64,000 bases of DNA from Amycolatopsis pithecellobii (GTDB lineage: Bacteria; Actinomycetota; Actinomycetes; Mycobacteriales; Pseudonocardiaceae). The DNA lies in contig NZ_WMBA01000017.1 in assembly GCF_009707865.1 (NCBI RefSeq), forward strand, positions 49,741 to 113,740. The letters are read 5' to 3'. The translations under genes were made by a program, and so were the position numbers. The notes below the pieces were generated by a model. It worked only from the letters and a program-made list of their open reading frames with translations, made no database searches and was not told the origin of the DNA. This document shows, one piece after another, positions 17,169-25,178 of this stretch (positions within the stretch are counted from its first letter, which is position 1; every line of letters starts with the position of its first letter).

Positions 17169-17828
17169 TCATCGGCACCAGTTCTTCATCACGTCGCGCA
17201 TGTCGAGGGTGCCGAGCGCGGGAACGGGGAGCGGGGTCGGCGGGCCCGTTTCCGCGCGGAGGCTGTCGAACAGCAGCGCCGCGTAGCGCCGCCATTGGTC
17301 GGGGGCCACGTGGTGGGTGTACTCGGCCGCCGCGCCGATCATTTTGAACAGCATCAGCATGTCCTCGGGCTCGAAATCGGGCCGGAGCTTCCCGCACTGC
17401 TTCGCGCGCCGGATCAGTTCCTCGGCGAGCGGCAGCAACTTGTCACGGGCCGTCGCGACCTTGTGCTGCCCGAACGCCGTGCTGAGCATCACGTCGTGCA
17501 GCCCGCGGTCGTCCGCGATGAGCGCGGTCGCCTCCCATAGGAAGTCCAGCAGCGCCTGCCAGGGATCCGCCCTGTCCAGCGCCGCGCTCATCCGCTCGCC
17601 GATTCCCTCGAGCCGGTCCGCGAACATCGCCTCGACCAGATGTTCCTTGTTGGGAAAGCGACGGTAGACCGTGCCGACGCCGAGGCCCGCCCGGTGTGCG
17701 ATGTCGTCGAGCGTGGTGTCCATCCCGCGTTCCCGGAAGACCTCGCGGGCGGCGACGATGATGCGCTGGCGGTTGCGTTCCGCGTCCCGCCTCAGCGGCC
17801 GCTCCGTTGCGACTGTGTTCCGCGTCAT
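17169..17828 (-). CDS. TetR-family regulator of the adjacent efflux pump
   Basis: A 219-residue TetR protein. The DNA-binding HTH lies at about 22-65 ('TTLDDIAHRAGLGVGTVYRRFPNKEHLVEAMF'), and the variable C-terminal ligand domain follows. ATG 17828 ('MTRNTVATERPLRRDAERNRQ') is chosen over a longer frame because it gives the usual short N-terminus. It is divergent from the DHA2 pump at 17931 across about 100 bases, the classic arrangement for a repressor of a drug exporter. Confidence 0.88.
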   Translation of the reverse strand: MTRNTVATERPLRRDAERNRQRIIVAAREVFRERGMDTTLDDIAHRAGLGVGTVYRRFPNKEHLVEAMFADRLEGIGERMSAALDRADPWQALLDFLWEATALIADDRGLHDVMLSTAFGQHKVATARDKLLPLAEELIRRAKQCGKLRPDFEPEDMLMLFKMIGAAAEYTHHVAPDQWRRYAALLFDSLRAETGPPTPLPVPALGTLDMRDVMKNWCR

Positions 17829-17859
17829 GATCCTCAGTTTACCAAAAAATCGAGGAACA

Positions 17860-17899
17860 ACCTCCACTTCCGCTACGTTGGACGGTGAAAAGGGGAGGT
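17860..17899. promoter_or_regulatory. imperfect inverted repeat, candidate TetR operator
   Basis: ACCTCCACTT (17860-17869) and a near-complementary AAGGGGAGGT (17890-17899) flank the centre of the divergent region. A TTGGAC between them could be a -35 element for the pump gene. Two of ten arm positions do not pair. The assignment rests on position more than on sequence. Confidence 0.3.
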
Positions 17900-17930
17900 C
17901 CCTACTCCACATATCTTTGCGAGGACCGGT

Positions 17931-19430
17931 ATGCCTTCATCGTCCACAGCCATCGCCGAGCCCAGAGCGGGCACGGCCACGGAAGATCCACATCACGCGC
18001 GCCGCTGGTTGATCCTGGTGATCATCAGTCTGGCGCAGCTGATGGTGGTACTCGACGCCACTGTCGTGAACATCGCACTGCCCAGCGCGCAGCACGCGCT
18101 CGGCTTCTCCAATGACGCGCGCCAGTGGGTCGTCACCGCCTACGCGCTTGCCTTCGGCAGCCTGCTGCTGCTCGGTGGCCGCGTCGCCGACCTGTTTGGC
18201 CGTAAGTACGCACTCCTGATCGGGCTCGCCGGGTTCGCCATCGCGTCCGCGGTCGGCGGTGCGGCCAACGGCTTCGAGATGCTCGTGATCGCACGCGCGG
18301 CGCAGGGGGTCTTCGGCGCGCTGCTCGCACCGGCCGCGCTGTCGCTGCTGACCACGACGTTCACCGATCTGAAGGAACGTGGCCGCGCGTTCGGCATCTT
18401 CGGGGCGATCGCCGGTGGGGGTGCCGGTATCGGTCTGCTGCTCGGTGGTGTGCTCACGGAGTACCTGAACTGGCGCTGGTCGATGTACGTCAACATCATC
18501 TTCGCCGCCGTCGCGCTGGTCGGGGGCTTCACGCTGCTGGTCCACCGCCGTTCGGAACACCGGCCCCGGCTCGACATCCCGGGCACGATCGCCGCGTCGG
18601 CCGGTCTTTTCGCGCTGGTATACGGCTTCTCCAACGCCGAGACCCACGACTGGTCCGCACCGCTGGTGTGGGGTTTCCTCGCCGCGGGCGCCGTGCTGCT
18701 GACCGGTTTCGTGCTGTGGCAGCGCCGCGCCGAGCATCCGTTGCTGCCGCTGCGTGTCGTGCTCGACCGCAACCGCGGCGGTTCCTACCTCGCCGTGTTC
18801 CTGCTCGGTATCGGGATGTTCGCGATCTTCCTGTTCCTGACCTACTACCTGCAGCAGAACCTCGGCTTCTCGCCCGTTTCTTCGGGTCTGGCGTTCCTGC
18901 CGATGATCGGCGCGCTGATGATCACCGCCACCGCGGCGACCAGTGTGCTGCTGCCGCGCTTCGGGCCCAAGCCGCTCATCGGGCTGGGCATGCTGATCGC
19001 CGGTGGCGCGATGTTCTGGTTGAGCGGAATCGACACCACCAGCACCTACGCCAGTGGCGTGCTGTTCCCGCTGATCGTCGCTGGCCTCGGGATCGGCCTC
19101 GCGATGGCACCGGCGATGAACGTCGCGACGGCGGGAGTGGACCGGCACGACGCCGGTGTCGCGTCCGCCACGGTGAACACCGCGCAGCAGGTCGGCGGAT
19201 CGATCGGTACCGCGCTGCTGAGCTCGATCGCCGCGAACACCCTGTCCTCGTTCACCGCGGGCAAGGCGATGACACCGCAGTTGATGACCGAAGCCGCGAT
19301 CAACAGCTACACCACGGCGTTCAGCCTGGCAGGCGCGATCTTCGTGTTCGGCGCGGTGGTGTGCTACCTGCTGCTCAAACGGGGTGTGCCGGCGCAGGAC
19401 GAGAACGCGCCCGCAGCGGTCCACGTGTGA
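17931..19430 (+). CDS. DHA2-family (EmrB/QacA) MFS efflux pump
   Basis: A 499-residue transporter with about 14 membrane segments. Motif C-like 'LDATVVNIALPSAQ' in helix 1 and motif A 'GGRVADLFGRKYALL' between helices 2 and 3 are diagnostic for the DHA2 drug:H+ antiporters. Residues in helix 5 ('AIAGGGAGIGLLLGGVLTEYLNWRW') match the antiporter motif. It probably exports a toxic compound sensed by the divergent TetR protein. The substrate cannot be predicted. Confidence 0.9.
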   Translation: MPSSSTAIAEPRAGTATEDPHHARRWLILVIISLAQLMVVLDATVVNIALPSAQHALGFSNDARQWVVTAYALAFGSLLLLGGRVADLFGRKYALLIGLAGFAIASAVGGAANGFEMLVIARAAQGVFGALLAPAALSLLTTTFTDLKERGRAFGIFGAIAGGGAGIGLLLGGVLTEYLNWRWSMYVNIIFAAVALVGGFTLLVHRRSEHRPRLDIPGTIAASAGLFALVYGFSNAETHDWSAPLVWGFLAAGAVLLTGFVLWQRRAEHPLLPLRVVLDRNRGGSYLAVFLLGIGMFAIFLFLTYYLQQNLGFSPVSSGLAFLPMIGALMITATAATSVLLPRFGPKPLIGLGMLIAGGAMFWLSGIDTTSTYASGVLFPLIVAGLGIGLAMAPAMNVATAGVDRHDAGVASATVNTAQQVGGSIGTALLSSIAANTLSSFTAGKAMTPQLMTEAAINSYTTAFSLAGAIFVFGAVVCYLLLKRGVPAQDENAPAAVHV

Positions 19431-19435
19431 CAACG

Positions 19436-19471
19436 GTTCCCACCGGCGCGCTCCTCAGCGTCGGTGGGAAC
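19436..19471 (+). terminator. stem-loop after the efflux pump gene
   Basis: GTTCCCACCG (19436-19445) and CGGTGGGAAC (19462-19471) form a perfect 10-bp stem with a 16-base loop, six bases after the pump stop codon. No strong T-run follows, which is common for actinobacterial terminators. From here to 19597 no gene was recognised. Confidence 0.65.
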
Positions 19472-19597
19472 GCAGGGTTTCGATCACTGGCGTCTACTGT
19501 GGACAGTCCTAATGCGAATCCGACGGAGACCAGCCGTTCCCAGCGTTGCCGCACCCGCCCGGACGTAGGGCGGAACCGGCGGTCGAAGTCGTGGCGC

Positions 19598-19702
19598 TTA
19601 CCGGCCCGTTCCCGCGTCGGCGATGAGCACGACCACGGTCGCGATCCACAGCAGGCAGGCGGCGAGCACCCAGAACTTGAGGTTGGTCAGCATGCGTGAC
19701 AT
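19598..19702 (-). CDS. 34-residue single-helix membrane protein after corA
   Basis: Starts at ATG 19702 with a strong AAAGGAG ribosome binding site and lies 32 bases downstream of the corA stop on the same strand. The product is a short basic N-terminus ('MSRMLTNLK'), one hydrophobic helix ('FWVLAACLLWIATVVVLIA') and a DAGTGR tail. No homology is recognised. Size, topology, good ribosome binding site and operon position suggest a real small membrane protein, possibly a CorA partner. That role is inference. Confidence 0.6.
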   Translation of the reverse strand: MSRMLTNLKFWVLAACLLWIATVVVLIADAGTGR

Positions 19703-19734
19703 GAGGGGAACTCCTTTCGCGAGTCCAGGAAGAA

Positions 19735-20817
19735 TCAGAGCCATTTGTTCTTCCTGAATATTCGGTAGAGGAGAAGGCAGATACTCAGAATCACGATCAG
19801 GACCATCGGATACCCGAACCGCCAGTGCAGTTCCGGCATGGAGTCGAAGTTCATCCCGTAAATACCGGCGATCATCGTCGGCACGGTGATGATCGCCGCC
19901 CACGCGGTGATCTTGCGCATGTCGGTGTTCTGCTGCAGCGAGATCTTCGCGACGGTCGCGTCGACCAGGGTGGTGAGCAGCTCGTCGAAGTTCGCGACCC
20001 GTTCGGACACGGTGATCAGGTGGTCGTCGACGTCGCGGAAGTACGAGCGGACCTCGTCGGGTACCAGCCGGGTGAAGCCCTCCGCGAGCCGCCGCACCGG
20101 CGTCGCGAGCGGCAGCACCGCGCGCCGCAGCTCCAGCACTTCGCGCTTCATCAGGTAGATCTGCTCGGCGCTGACCATCGTCCGGGGAGCGAAGACGCGG
20201 GTCTCCATCTCCTCGATGTCGTCCTCGATCGCGCTGGTCACTTCGAGGTAGTGGTCCACGACGTGGTCGGTGATGGCATGCAGCACCGCCGCGGGACCTG
20301 GCTTGAGCGTCTCCGGGTTTTCGTCGAGGTCCTGGCGTAGCCGGGCCAGCCCGGAATGCGCGCCGTGGCGCACCGTGATGATGAAGTCCAGCCCGAGAAA
20401 CGCCATCAGCTCGCCGGTCTCGACGATCTCGTTGGCTGTCGTCGGCGACTCGTGCTCGACGTAGCGCAGCGTTTTCAGCACCATGAACAGCGTGTCGTCG
20501 TAGCGTTCGAGCTTGGGCCGCTGGTGCGCCTGCACCGCGTCCTCGACAGCCAGTTCATGCAGCCCGTACATCTCCGCGATGCCCTGGATCTGCTGGCCGT
20601 CCGGCTCGTGCAGCCCGATCCAGACGAACCCCTCGTGCCTGCGGCGGACCTCCTTGATGGCCTCCCCATGGGTCCAGCGACCAGGCAGCCGCTTACCGTC
20701 TACGTAGATCGCGCAGTCGACGACATAGGCCGAAAGTGGGACCGGAATCGGCGGTTCGACGCGCGTACGACCGTTCCCGCGGCCACGCAGACCGCCGAGG
20801 GAGGGAATGGCAGGCAT
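19735..20817 (-). CDS. corA: CorA-type magnesium/cobalt transporter
   Basis: A 360-residue CorA protein. A large cytoplasmic N-terminal funnel ends in two membrane helices, and the selectivity motif Gly-Met-Asn is present in 'GIYGMNFDSMPEL' (about 318-330). A basic KNKW tail closes the second helix. It imports Mg2+. It is the last gene of the block matching Rv1220c-Rv1239c, oriented against sugC as in M. tuberculosis. CAGGAGAT precedes the ATG. The upstream 160 bases hold two hairpins and a short reading frame that may control it. Confidence 0.93.
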   Translation of the reverse strand: MPAIPSLGGLRGRGNGRTRVEPPIPVPLSAYVVDCAIYVDGKRLPGRWTHGEAIKEVRRRHEGFVWIGLHEPDGQQIQGIAEMYGLHELAVEDAVQAHQRPKLERYDDTLFMVLKTLRYVEHESPTTANEIVETGELMAFLGLDFIITVRHGAHSGLARLRQDLDENPETLKPGPAAVLHAITDHVVDHYLEVTSAIEDDIEEMETRVFAPRTMVSAEQIYLMKREVLELRRAVLPLATPVRRLAEGFTRLVPDEVRSYFRDVDDHLITVSERVANFDELLTTLVDATVAKISLQQNTDMRKITAWAAIITVPTMIAGIYGMNFDSMPELHWRFGYPMVLIVILSICLLLYRIFRKNKWL

Positions 20818-20833
20818 GGGATCTCCTGGCTGA

Positions 20834-20878
20834 CGTAGGCGTACTACGACGGCCGTGCGGGTTGGTCCGCCCGGCCGT
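20834..20878 (-). promoter_or_regulatory. two tandem hairpins in the corA leader
   Basis: Reading on the minus strand, ACGGCCG-G-GCGG pairs with CCGC-A-CGGCCGT (20878-20849), an 11-bp stem with one mismatch. It is followed at once by CGTAG-TACGC-CTACG (20848-20834). They lie between the small reading frame at 20902-20976 and the corA start. No T-run follows. This layout would suit an attenuator governed by translation of the small frame. Confidence 0.45.
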
Positions 20879-20901
20879 TACCAGCGTGTCCCGTGAAGTG
20901 G

Positions 20902-20976
20902 TCAGCGAGCGGAGCTCGGCCCGGCCGCGAGGGGAACGCTGGTCTTACTAGGGAGCGGACTATCGCCACTGCTCAT
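20902..20976 (-). CDS. 24-residue candidate leader peptide of corA
   Basis: ATG 20976 is preceded by AGGAGGTGAGG, a near-perfect ribosome binding site. The frame encodes 24 residues beginning MSSGDSPLPSKTSVPL, with four prolines, and stops 84 bases before corA. Mg2+ transporter genes in enterobacteria (mgtL, corL leaders) use proline-containing leader peptides to control transcription; no homology to those is claimed. The wider gap (20977-21197) shows no other gene and no riboswitch that could be recognised. Confidence 0.4.
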   Translation of the reverse strand: MSSGDSPLPSKTSVPLAAGPSSAR

Positions 20977-21197
20977 CGTGCGTTCCTCACCTCCTCTGGC
21001 CGGGGACCTGTGCCGAGGGCCGCTTTGACACCGGCCCTCCGTTGATCGAGGGTACTCCTCGACCACCTGGCACGTCGTTCTCGGGCGGTGTGGCGTTACC
21101 CGCTTCCGGCGGTACCCGGTGCGGTTCGGACGGTTTTTCGAGGGTTCGCCATGACCGGGCTACGGTGAAACCGAGTGCTCGACTCCAGGAGGCTTTG

Positions 21198-22301
21198 GTG
21201 AGTGTGGACGAAGTCAAGCAGCGGTTGCGGGAGTTCGCGGCGGGGCAGGCTGCCGGGGTCTCGCCGCTGTATGAGCACTTGGCCGGCAAAGCCGCCGAGG
21301 ACGACGACGTCGCCGCGCTGCTGGCGGGCGCCTCCGACCTGTCCAGCGGCGCCGAGCTGTTCCTGGCCGCCGCGCACCGCCTCGTCCAGGCCGACCCGAT
21401 CCACCCGCTGTCCCGGTATTACCCGTCGCTGAGCGGTTTCGACGGCGTGGACAGTCAGACCTGGCCGGTGTTCCGCGAGTTCGTGCTGGAGCGGGCGGAC
21501 AAGGTCAGGGCGATCGTCGGCACCCGTCAGGTCGTGACCAACGAGGTGGGGCGCGCGGCCGCGCTGTACCCGGCGGTCGCGACGGCCGCGAAGCGGGCCG
21601 GGGGCAAGGTCGCCTTGCTGGAGGTCGGATGCAGTGCGGGCTTGCTGCTTGGTCTGGACAAGTTCGGCTACCGCTACCAGTGCGACGGCGGGGAACAGTT
21701 GCTCGCCGGGCCCGCGAAGGCGGCGGTCGGCCTGCACTGCGCACTCGACCTCGGGCCGGGCGCGACACTGCCGAAACTGCCGAAGAAGGTGACCGCGGGC
21801 GCGAAGGTTGGTCTGGACCGTGCTCCCGTGGACGCGTCCGACGAGGATGAACTGGCTTGGCTGGAGGCCTGCGTGTGGGCCGACCAGCTGGACCGCATCC
21901 GGCTGCTGCGAGCCGCCGCCACGGCGCAGCGCAAGGATGTCCCGGAGCTGGTGACCGGCGACGCCGTGGACGATCTCGCGGCCGCCGCCACCCACACCGG
22001 CGACCTGCCGCTGGTGGTCTTGACCAGTCGGGTGCTCGCGCACGTGGCCGAGGAGCGGCGTGCGGAGTTCGTCGAGGGCCTCGCGAAACTCGCCGCCGGA
22101 CGGCCGGTGTGGTGGGTCAGCGACGAGCCGTACGAGGCGGCGCTGTCCCACGTGCTGCCGGGCCGCCCGGAGCTGAACTTCTCCGATGGCGCCGAGTTGT
22201 GCACCCTCGGCCTGGTCTCCTGGCACGATGGCGTGCCCGACGCGAAAGCGCTTGCTCAGACGTCCCGCTACGGCAACCGGATGACCTGGCTCGCCGGCTG
22301 A
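21198..22301 (+). CDS. DUF2332 family protein
   Basis: A 367-residue actinobacterial DUF2332 protein starting at a GTG with AGGAGG five bases before TTTG. Conserved features are 'HPLSRYYPSL' near residue 68, the glycine-rich 'ALLEVGCSAGLLLGLDKFGYRY' (about 140-160, reminiscent of a SAM-binding loop) and 'VWWVSDEP' near the C-terminus. The glycine-rich loop suggests a methyltransferase-like fold, but no reaction is known. It is transcribed divergently from corA and converges with the Nudix gene. Confidence 0.85.
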   Translation: MSVDEVKQRLREFAAGQAAGVSPLYEHLAGKAAEDDDVAALLAGASDLSSGAELFLAAAHRLVQADPIHPLSRYYPSLSGFDGVDSQTWPVFREFVLERADKVRAIVGTRQVVTNEVGRAAALYPAVATAAKRAGGKVALLEVGCSAGLLLGLDKFGYRYQCDGGEQLLAGPAKAAVGLHCALDLGPGATLPKLPKKVTAGAKVGLDRAPVDASDEDELAWLEACVWADQLDRIRLLRAAATAQRKDVPELVTGDAVDDLAAAATHTGDLPLVVLTSRVLAHVAEERRAEFVEGLAKLAAGRPVWWVSDEPYEAALSHVLPGRPELNFSDGAELCTLGLVSWHDGVPDAKALAQTSRYGNRMTWLAG

Positions 22302-22350
22302 CGTCGCCGCGGGCAACGATCCCGGACAGACGGGCAAACCTTCGGGCGCT

Positions 22351-22737
22351 TCACCCGCGCGGGAGCCGTTGCCAGTCGCGGAGCGTGTTCGCCAGCCCGT
22401 CGGTCAGCTCGAGTGTGGTGAACATGACGCTGTCGACCCAGCGGGCGTCCGCCGCGTCGTCACCGGCGCGCAGCCGGCCACCGAGGACTTCGCACACGTA
22501 GTCGTGGATCTCGTACCGGCCGCGCACGACGGTCCCGGCCAGGCTCCCCGGCCGCACCACCAGGCCTGTTTCCTCGCGCATCTCCCGTACGATGGCCTGC
22601 GCGTCGCTCTCGCCGGGCTCGACCCGTCCGCCTGGCAGCGACCACAGGCCGAGACCCGGATCGTGCCCTCGCCGGATCATCAGCAGCCGCCCCGCCGCGT
22701 CGTGCACGATGCCGCCGACGCAGCGCACCAAAGCCAT
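22351..22737 (-). CDS. Nudix hydrolase
   Basis: A 128-residue Nudix protein. The Nudix box G-x5-E-x7-REUXEEXGU is clear: 'GGRVEPGESDAQAIVREMREETGL' shares all catalytic positions (the two Glu of REMREE bind the metal). ATG 22737 is chosen because it begins right before the first beta strand ('MALVRCVGGIVHD'). The likely role is removal of damaged or excess nucleoside diphosphate derivatives. The substrate is unknown. Confidence 0.88.
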   Translation of the reverse strand: MALVRCVGGIVHDAAGRLLMIRRGHDPGLGLWSLPGGRVEPGESDAQAIVREMREETGLVVRPGSLAGTVVRGRYEIHDYVCEVLGGRLRAGDDAADARWVDSVMFTTLELTDGLANTLRDWQRLPRG

Positions 22738-22920
22738 AGGGGCAGCGTATCCCGCATGCTGGACTTCTGAGGTGTACACGGAGAGTAGCCGTGCGGTACG
22801 ATCTTTTTCAGGCACTGACCCAAGCGCGGGACTTTTCTCCCGTAATGGAACGCAGTGCGGTACAACGTTACTGGTGAGCTTGCTAGACCGATGCCGGAGC
22901 AAGAGACGGGATTGATCGTT

Positions 22921-23085
22921 GTGAACGCGAAGAAAATAGCCGGACTCGTGGGTATCGCGTTGGTCTTGTTCTTCGTGATCGCCCAGCCAGGCCAGGCGGC
23001 GAACCTCGTGGGCAACATCGTCGCTTTCCTTCGCAGCTCGGCAGAAGCTGTGATCACCTTCGTCAGCAACGTTTTCAACGGGTAG
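22921..23085 (+). CDS. 54-residue small membrane protein
   Basis: Starts at a GTG ('VNAKKIAGLVGIALVLFFVIAQPG') with one strong membrane helix and a second amphipathic stretch ('NIVAFLRSSAEAVITFVSNVF'). An in-frame ATG at 22891 could add ten residues. It ends five bases before the bPH2 gene, so both are probably co-transcribed. The 183-bp gap upstream holds only a short CGGGA/TCCCG hairpin (about 22827-22842). No family function is known. Confidence 0.7.
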   Translation: MNAKKIAGLVGIALVLFFVIAQPGQAANLVGNIVAFLRSSAEAVITFVSNVFNG

Positions 23086-23089
23086 GCCC

Positions 23090-23650
23090 GTGTTCGCTCC
23101 CCGGGACCCCGACGAGTACCTGCTCGACACCGAGCGGCGGGTCGTTCGCATCCGCCGGCACTGGACGGTCCTGGCGTGGGACACCTTCGAGGCGGTCGCG
23201 CTGCTTGCGATCTGCGTGATGGTGTCCTACCTGCTACCGCCGTCGCTGTACATCGTGCAGAACGTGCTGTGGTACGCCGCTTTGCTGGTCGTTCTCTATT
23301 ACGCCTACAAGGTCATGGAGTGGTGGGTCGAGCGGCTGGTGGTCACGGACAAGCGATTCGTGCTCACCAGCGGCGTCTTCACGACGAAGGTCGCGATGAT
23401 GCCGATCAGCAAGGTCACCGACCTGACCTATGAGCGCACGGCGTGGGGCCGCATGCTCGGCTACGGCACGGTGGTGGTGGAGTCGGCAGGGCAGATCCAG
23501 GCGCTCAACCGCATCGAGTTCCTGCCGAAGCCCGAAGACTTCTACGACACCATTTCGGAGCTCGTCTTCGGGGACAAGCAGAAGCAGAGCGAGCGGTTCT
23601 CGATGATCAAGGCCCAGCGCCTCGCCCGTGGCAAGAAGATGGTCGGGTAG
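23090..23650 (+). CDS. bacterial PH-like (DUF304) membrane protein
   Basis: A 186-residue protein. Two membrane helices (about 30-50 and 60-75) are followed by the bPH2 domain with the characteristic 'VTDKRFVLTSGVFTTKVAMMPISKVTDLTYE' region, of which the TDKR...SG pattern is diagnostic. The C-terminus is basic. DUF304 proteins are membrane-bound and of unknown function. The start is a GTG following the small membrane protein gene. Confidence 0.87.
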   Translation: MFAPRDPDEYLLDTERRVVRIRRHWTVLAWDTFEAVALLAICVMVSYLLPPSLYIVQNVLWYAALLVVLYYAYKVMEWWVERLVVTDKRFVLTSGVFTTKVAMMPISKVTDLTYERTAWGRMLGYGTVVVESAGQIQALNRIEFLPKPEDFYDTISELVFGDKQKQSERFSMIKAQRLARGKKMVG

Positions 23651-23677
23651 CGAACCGGTCACCTGCCATAGGACAGA

Positions 23678-24547
23678 ATGGGTGCGATGCGCATCGACCT
23701 GCACACCCATTCCCGCGTCTCCGATGGCACGGACAGCCCGGCCGAACTGGTCCAGGTAGCCGCACAGGCGGGCCTGGACGCCATCGCGTTGACCGATCAT
23801 GACACCACCGCCGGCTGGGATGCTGCGATCGCTGCGCTGCCGGCCGGGTTGACCTTCGTGCCGGGCGCCGAGCTGTCCTGCGTAAGCCATCGCGACGGCC
23901 CGTACGGGATCAGCGTGCATCTGCTCGCGTACCTGTTCGACCCCACAGCACCCGCCATCGTGACCGAGCAGCAACGCCTGCGCGTCGAGCGGCGGACCCG
24001 GTTGCGGGCCATGGCCGAGCGCATGGCCGCGGACGGGCTCCCGGTCGATGCCGACGAGATCATGGGGCTGCTGCCCGCCGACTCCCCGGCCGGGCGCCCA
24101 CATCTCGCGCAGGCGCTCGTGCGTGCCGGGCTCGTCGCGACGGTCGATCAGGCTTTCGCGGAGTACCTCGGCAACGGCCGCGGCTACTACGTGCCGCGCC
24201 GGGACACGCCCGTAGAGGAGGCGATCGGCATGATCGCCGCCGCCGGTGGGGTCACGGTGTTCGCGCACCCGTTCGCGCGCAGCCGCGGGCGGATCGTGTC
24301 CGTGGACACGCTCGTGAAGCTCGCCGAGCACGGGCTGACCGGGGTCGAGGTGGACCACCCCAATCACGACGAGGAAACCCGCGTGCAGTTGCGCGGGCTC
24401 GCACGGGAACTCGGGCTCGTGCCGACCGGGTCGAGTGACTACCACGGCACCAACAAGACGATCCCGATCGGTGCCGAGACCACGGACCCGGAGTCGTTCG
24501 AAGCGCTCGTGGGGAAGGCGTCCGGCTCGCGGATCACGGTGGGCTGA
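23678..24547 (+). CDS. PHP-domain phosphoesterase
   Basis: A 289-residue PHP protein with the four metal motifs: 'IDLHTHS' near the N-terminus, 'LTDHDT', 'FAHPFA' and 'GSSDYHG'. These place it with the TrpH/RNase AM-like phosphoesterases that act on nucleotide 3',5'-bisphosphates or RNA 5' ends. An alternative ATG nine bases downstream (23687) gives the more usual 'MRIDLHTHS' start. The gene abuts the marC gene, whose ATG follows its stop directly. Confidence 0.88.
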   Translation: MGAMRIDLHTHSRVSDGTDSPAELVQVAAQAGLDAIALTDHDTTAGWDAAIAALPAGLTFVPGAELSCVSHRDGPYGISVHLLAYLFDPTAPAIVTEQQRLRVERRTRLRAMAERMAADGLPVDADEIMGLLPADSPAGRPHLAQALVRAGLVATVDQAFAEYLGNGRGYYVPRRDTPVEEAIGMIAAAGGVTVFAHPFARSRGRIVSVDTLVKLAEHGLTGVEVDHPNHDEETRVQLRGLARELGLVPTGSSDYHGTNKTIPIGAETTDPESFEALVGKASGSRITVG

Positions 24548-25165
24548 ATGTCGCTGTTCAACGTCACCGCCTTCGCCGAGGCGACGATCACGCTCGTGGT
24601 GATCATGGATCCCCCGGGCACGGTGCCGGTCTTCTTGAGCCTCGTCGGCCGCAAGTCACCCGCCGCGAGGGCGCGCGCGGCCCGGCAGGCGGTGCTGGTG
24701 TCGCTGCTGGTGATCTCACTGTTCGCGGTGGCGGGCCAGGCGATTCTGGCTTATCTCGGTATCGGCATTCCCGCGCTGCAGGGCGCCGGCGGGCTGCTCC
24801 TGCTGCTCATCGCGCTGGATCTGTTGACCGGTAAGGGAAGTAGCAGCCCGGAGGTCGTCGAGGACGTCAACGTGGCGCTGGTCCCGCTGGGCACCCCGCT
24901 GCTCGCCGGGCCGGGCGCGATCGCCGCGACGATCGTGTTCGTGCGGCAGGCGGGCGGGCAGCTCGGCTCGTACGTGGCGCTCGCGGTCGCGATCCTCGTC
25001 GTGCACCTGGTGATCTATCTGTGCATGCGGTATTCCGGGCTGCTGATCCGGGTGATCAGGGAAAGCGGCATCGTGCTGCTGGCCAAGGTGGCCGGTCTGC
25101 TGCTCGCCGCGATCGCGGTGCAGCTCATTGCGAACTCCGTGCGCGGGTTCATCACCGGGGGCTGA
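24548..25165 (+). CDS. MarC-family membrane protein
   Basis: A 205-residue MarC/UPF0056 protein with six predicted helices. Family features are 'VVIMDPPGTVPVFLSL' near residue 20 and 'VPLGTPLLAGPGAIAATIVF' near residue 120. The transport substrate is not established; E. coli MarC itself has no proven drug role. It is joined to the PHP gene without a gap and followed 13 bases later by the RecB-like nuclease gene. Confidence 0.88.
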   Translation: MSLFNVTAFAEATITLVVIMDPPGTVPVFLSLVGRKSPAARARAARQAVLVSLLVISLFAVAGQAILAYLGIGIPALQGAGGLLLLLIALDLLTGKGSSSPEVVEDVNVALVPLGTPLLAGPGAIAATIVFVRQAGGQLGSYVALAVAILVVHLVIYLCMRYSGLLIRVIRESGIVLLAKVAGLLLAAIAVQLIANSVRGFITGG

Positions 25166-25178
25166 GTACGGTGGGGGC

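Noticed and set aside
19500..19545. Third copy of the MITE-like element
   Set aside because: It shares only AATCCGACGG and a few scattered bases with the left end, and no right end was found.
20818..21197. M-box or other Mg2+ riboswitch before corA
   Set aside because: GAGGTGAGG looks like part of an M-box, but it is better explained as the ribosome binding site of the small frame, and the other conserved M-box segments could not be found.
22847..22869. ECF promoter GGAAC...CGTT before the small membrane protein at 22921
   Set aside because: The spacing is 14 bases, too short for this promoter class (16-17).
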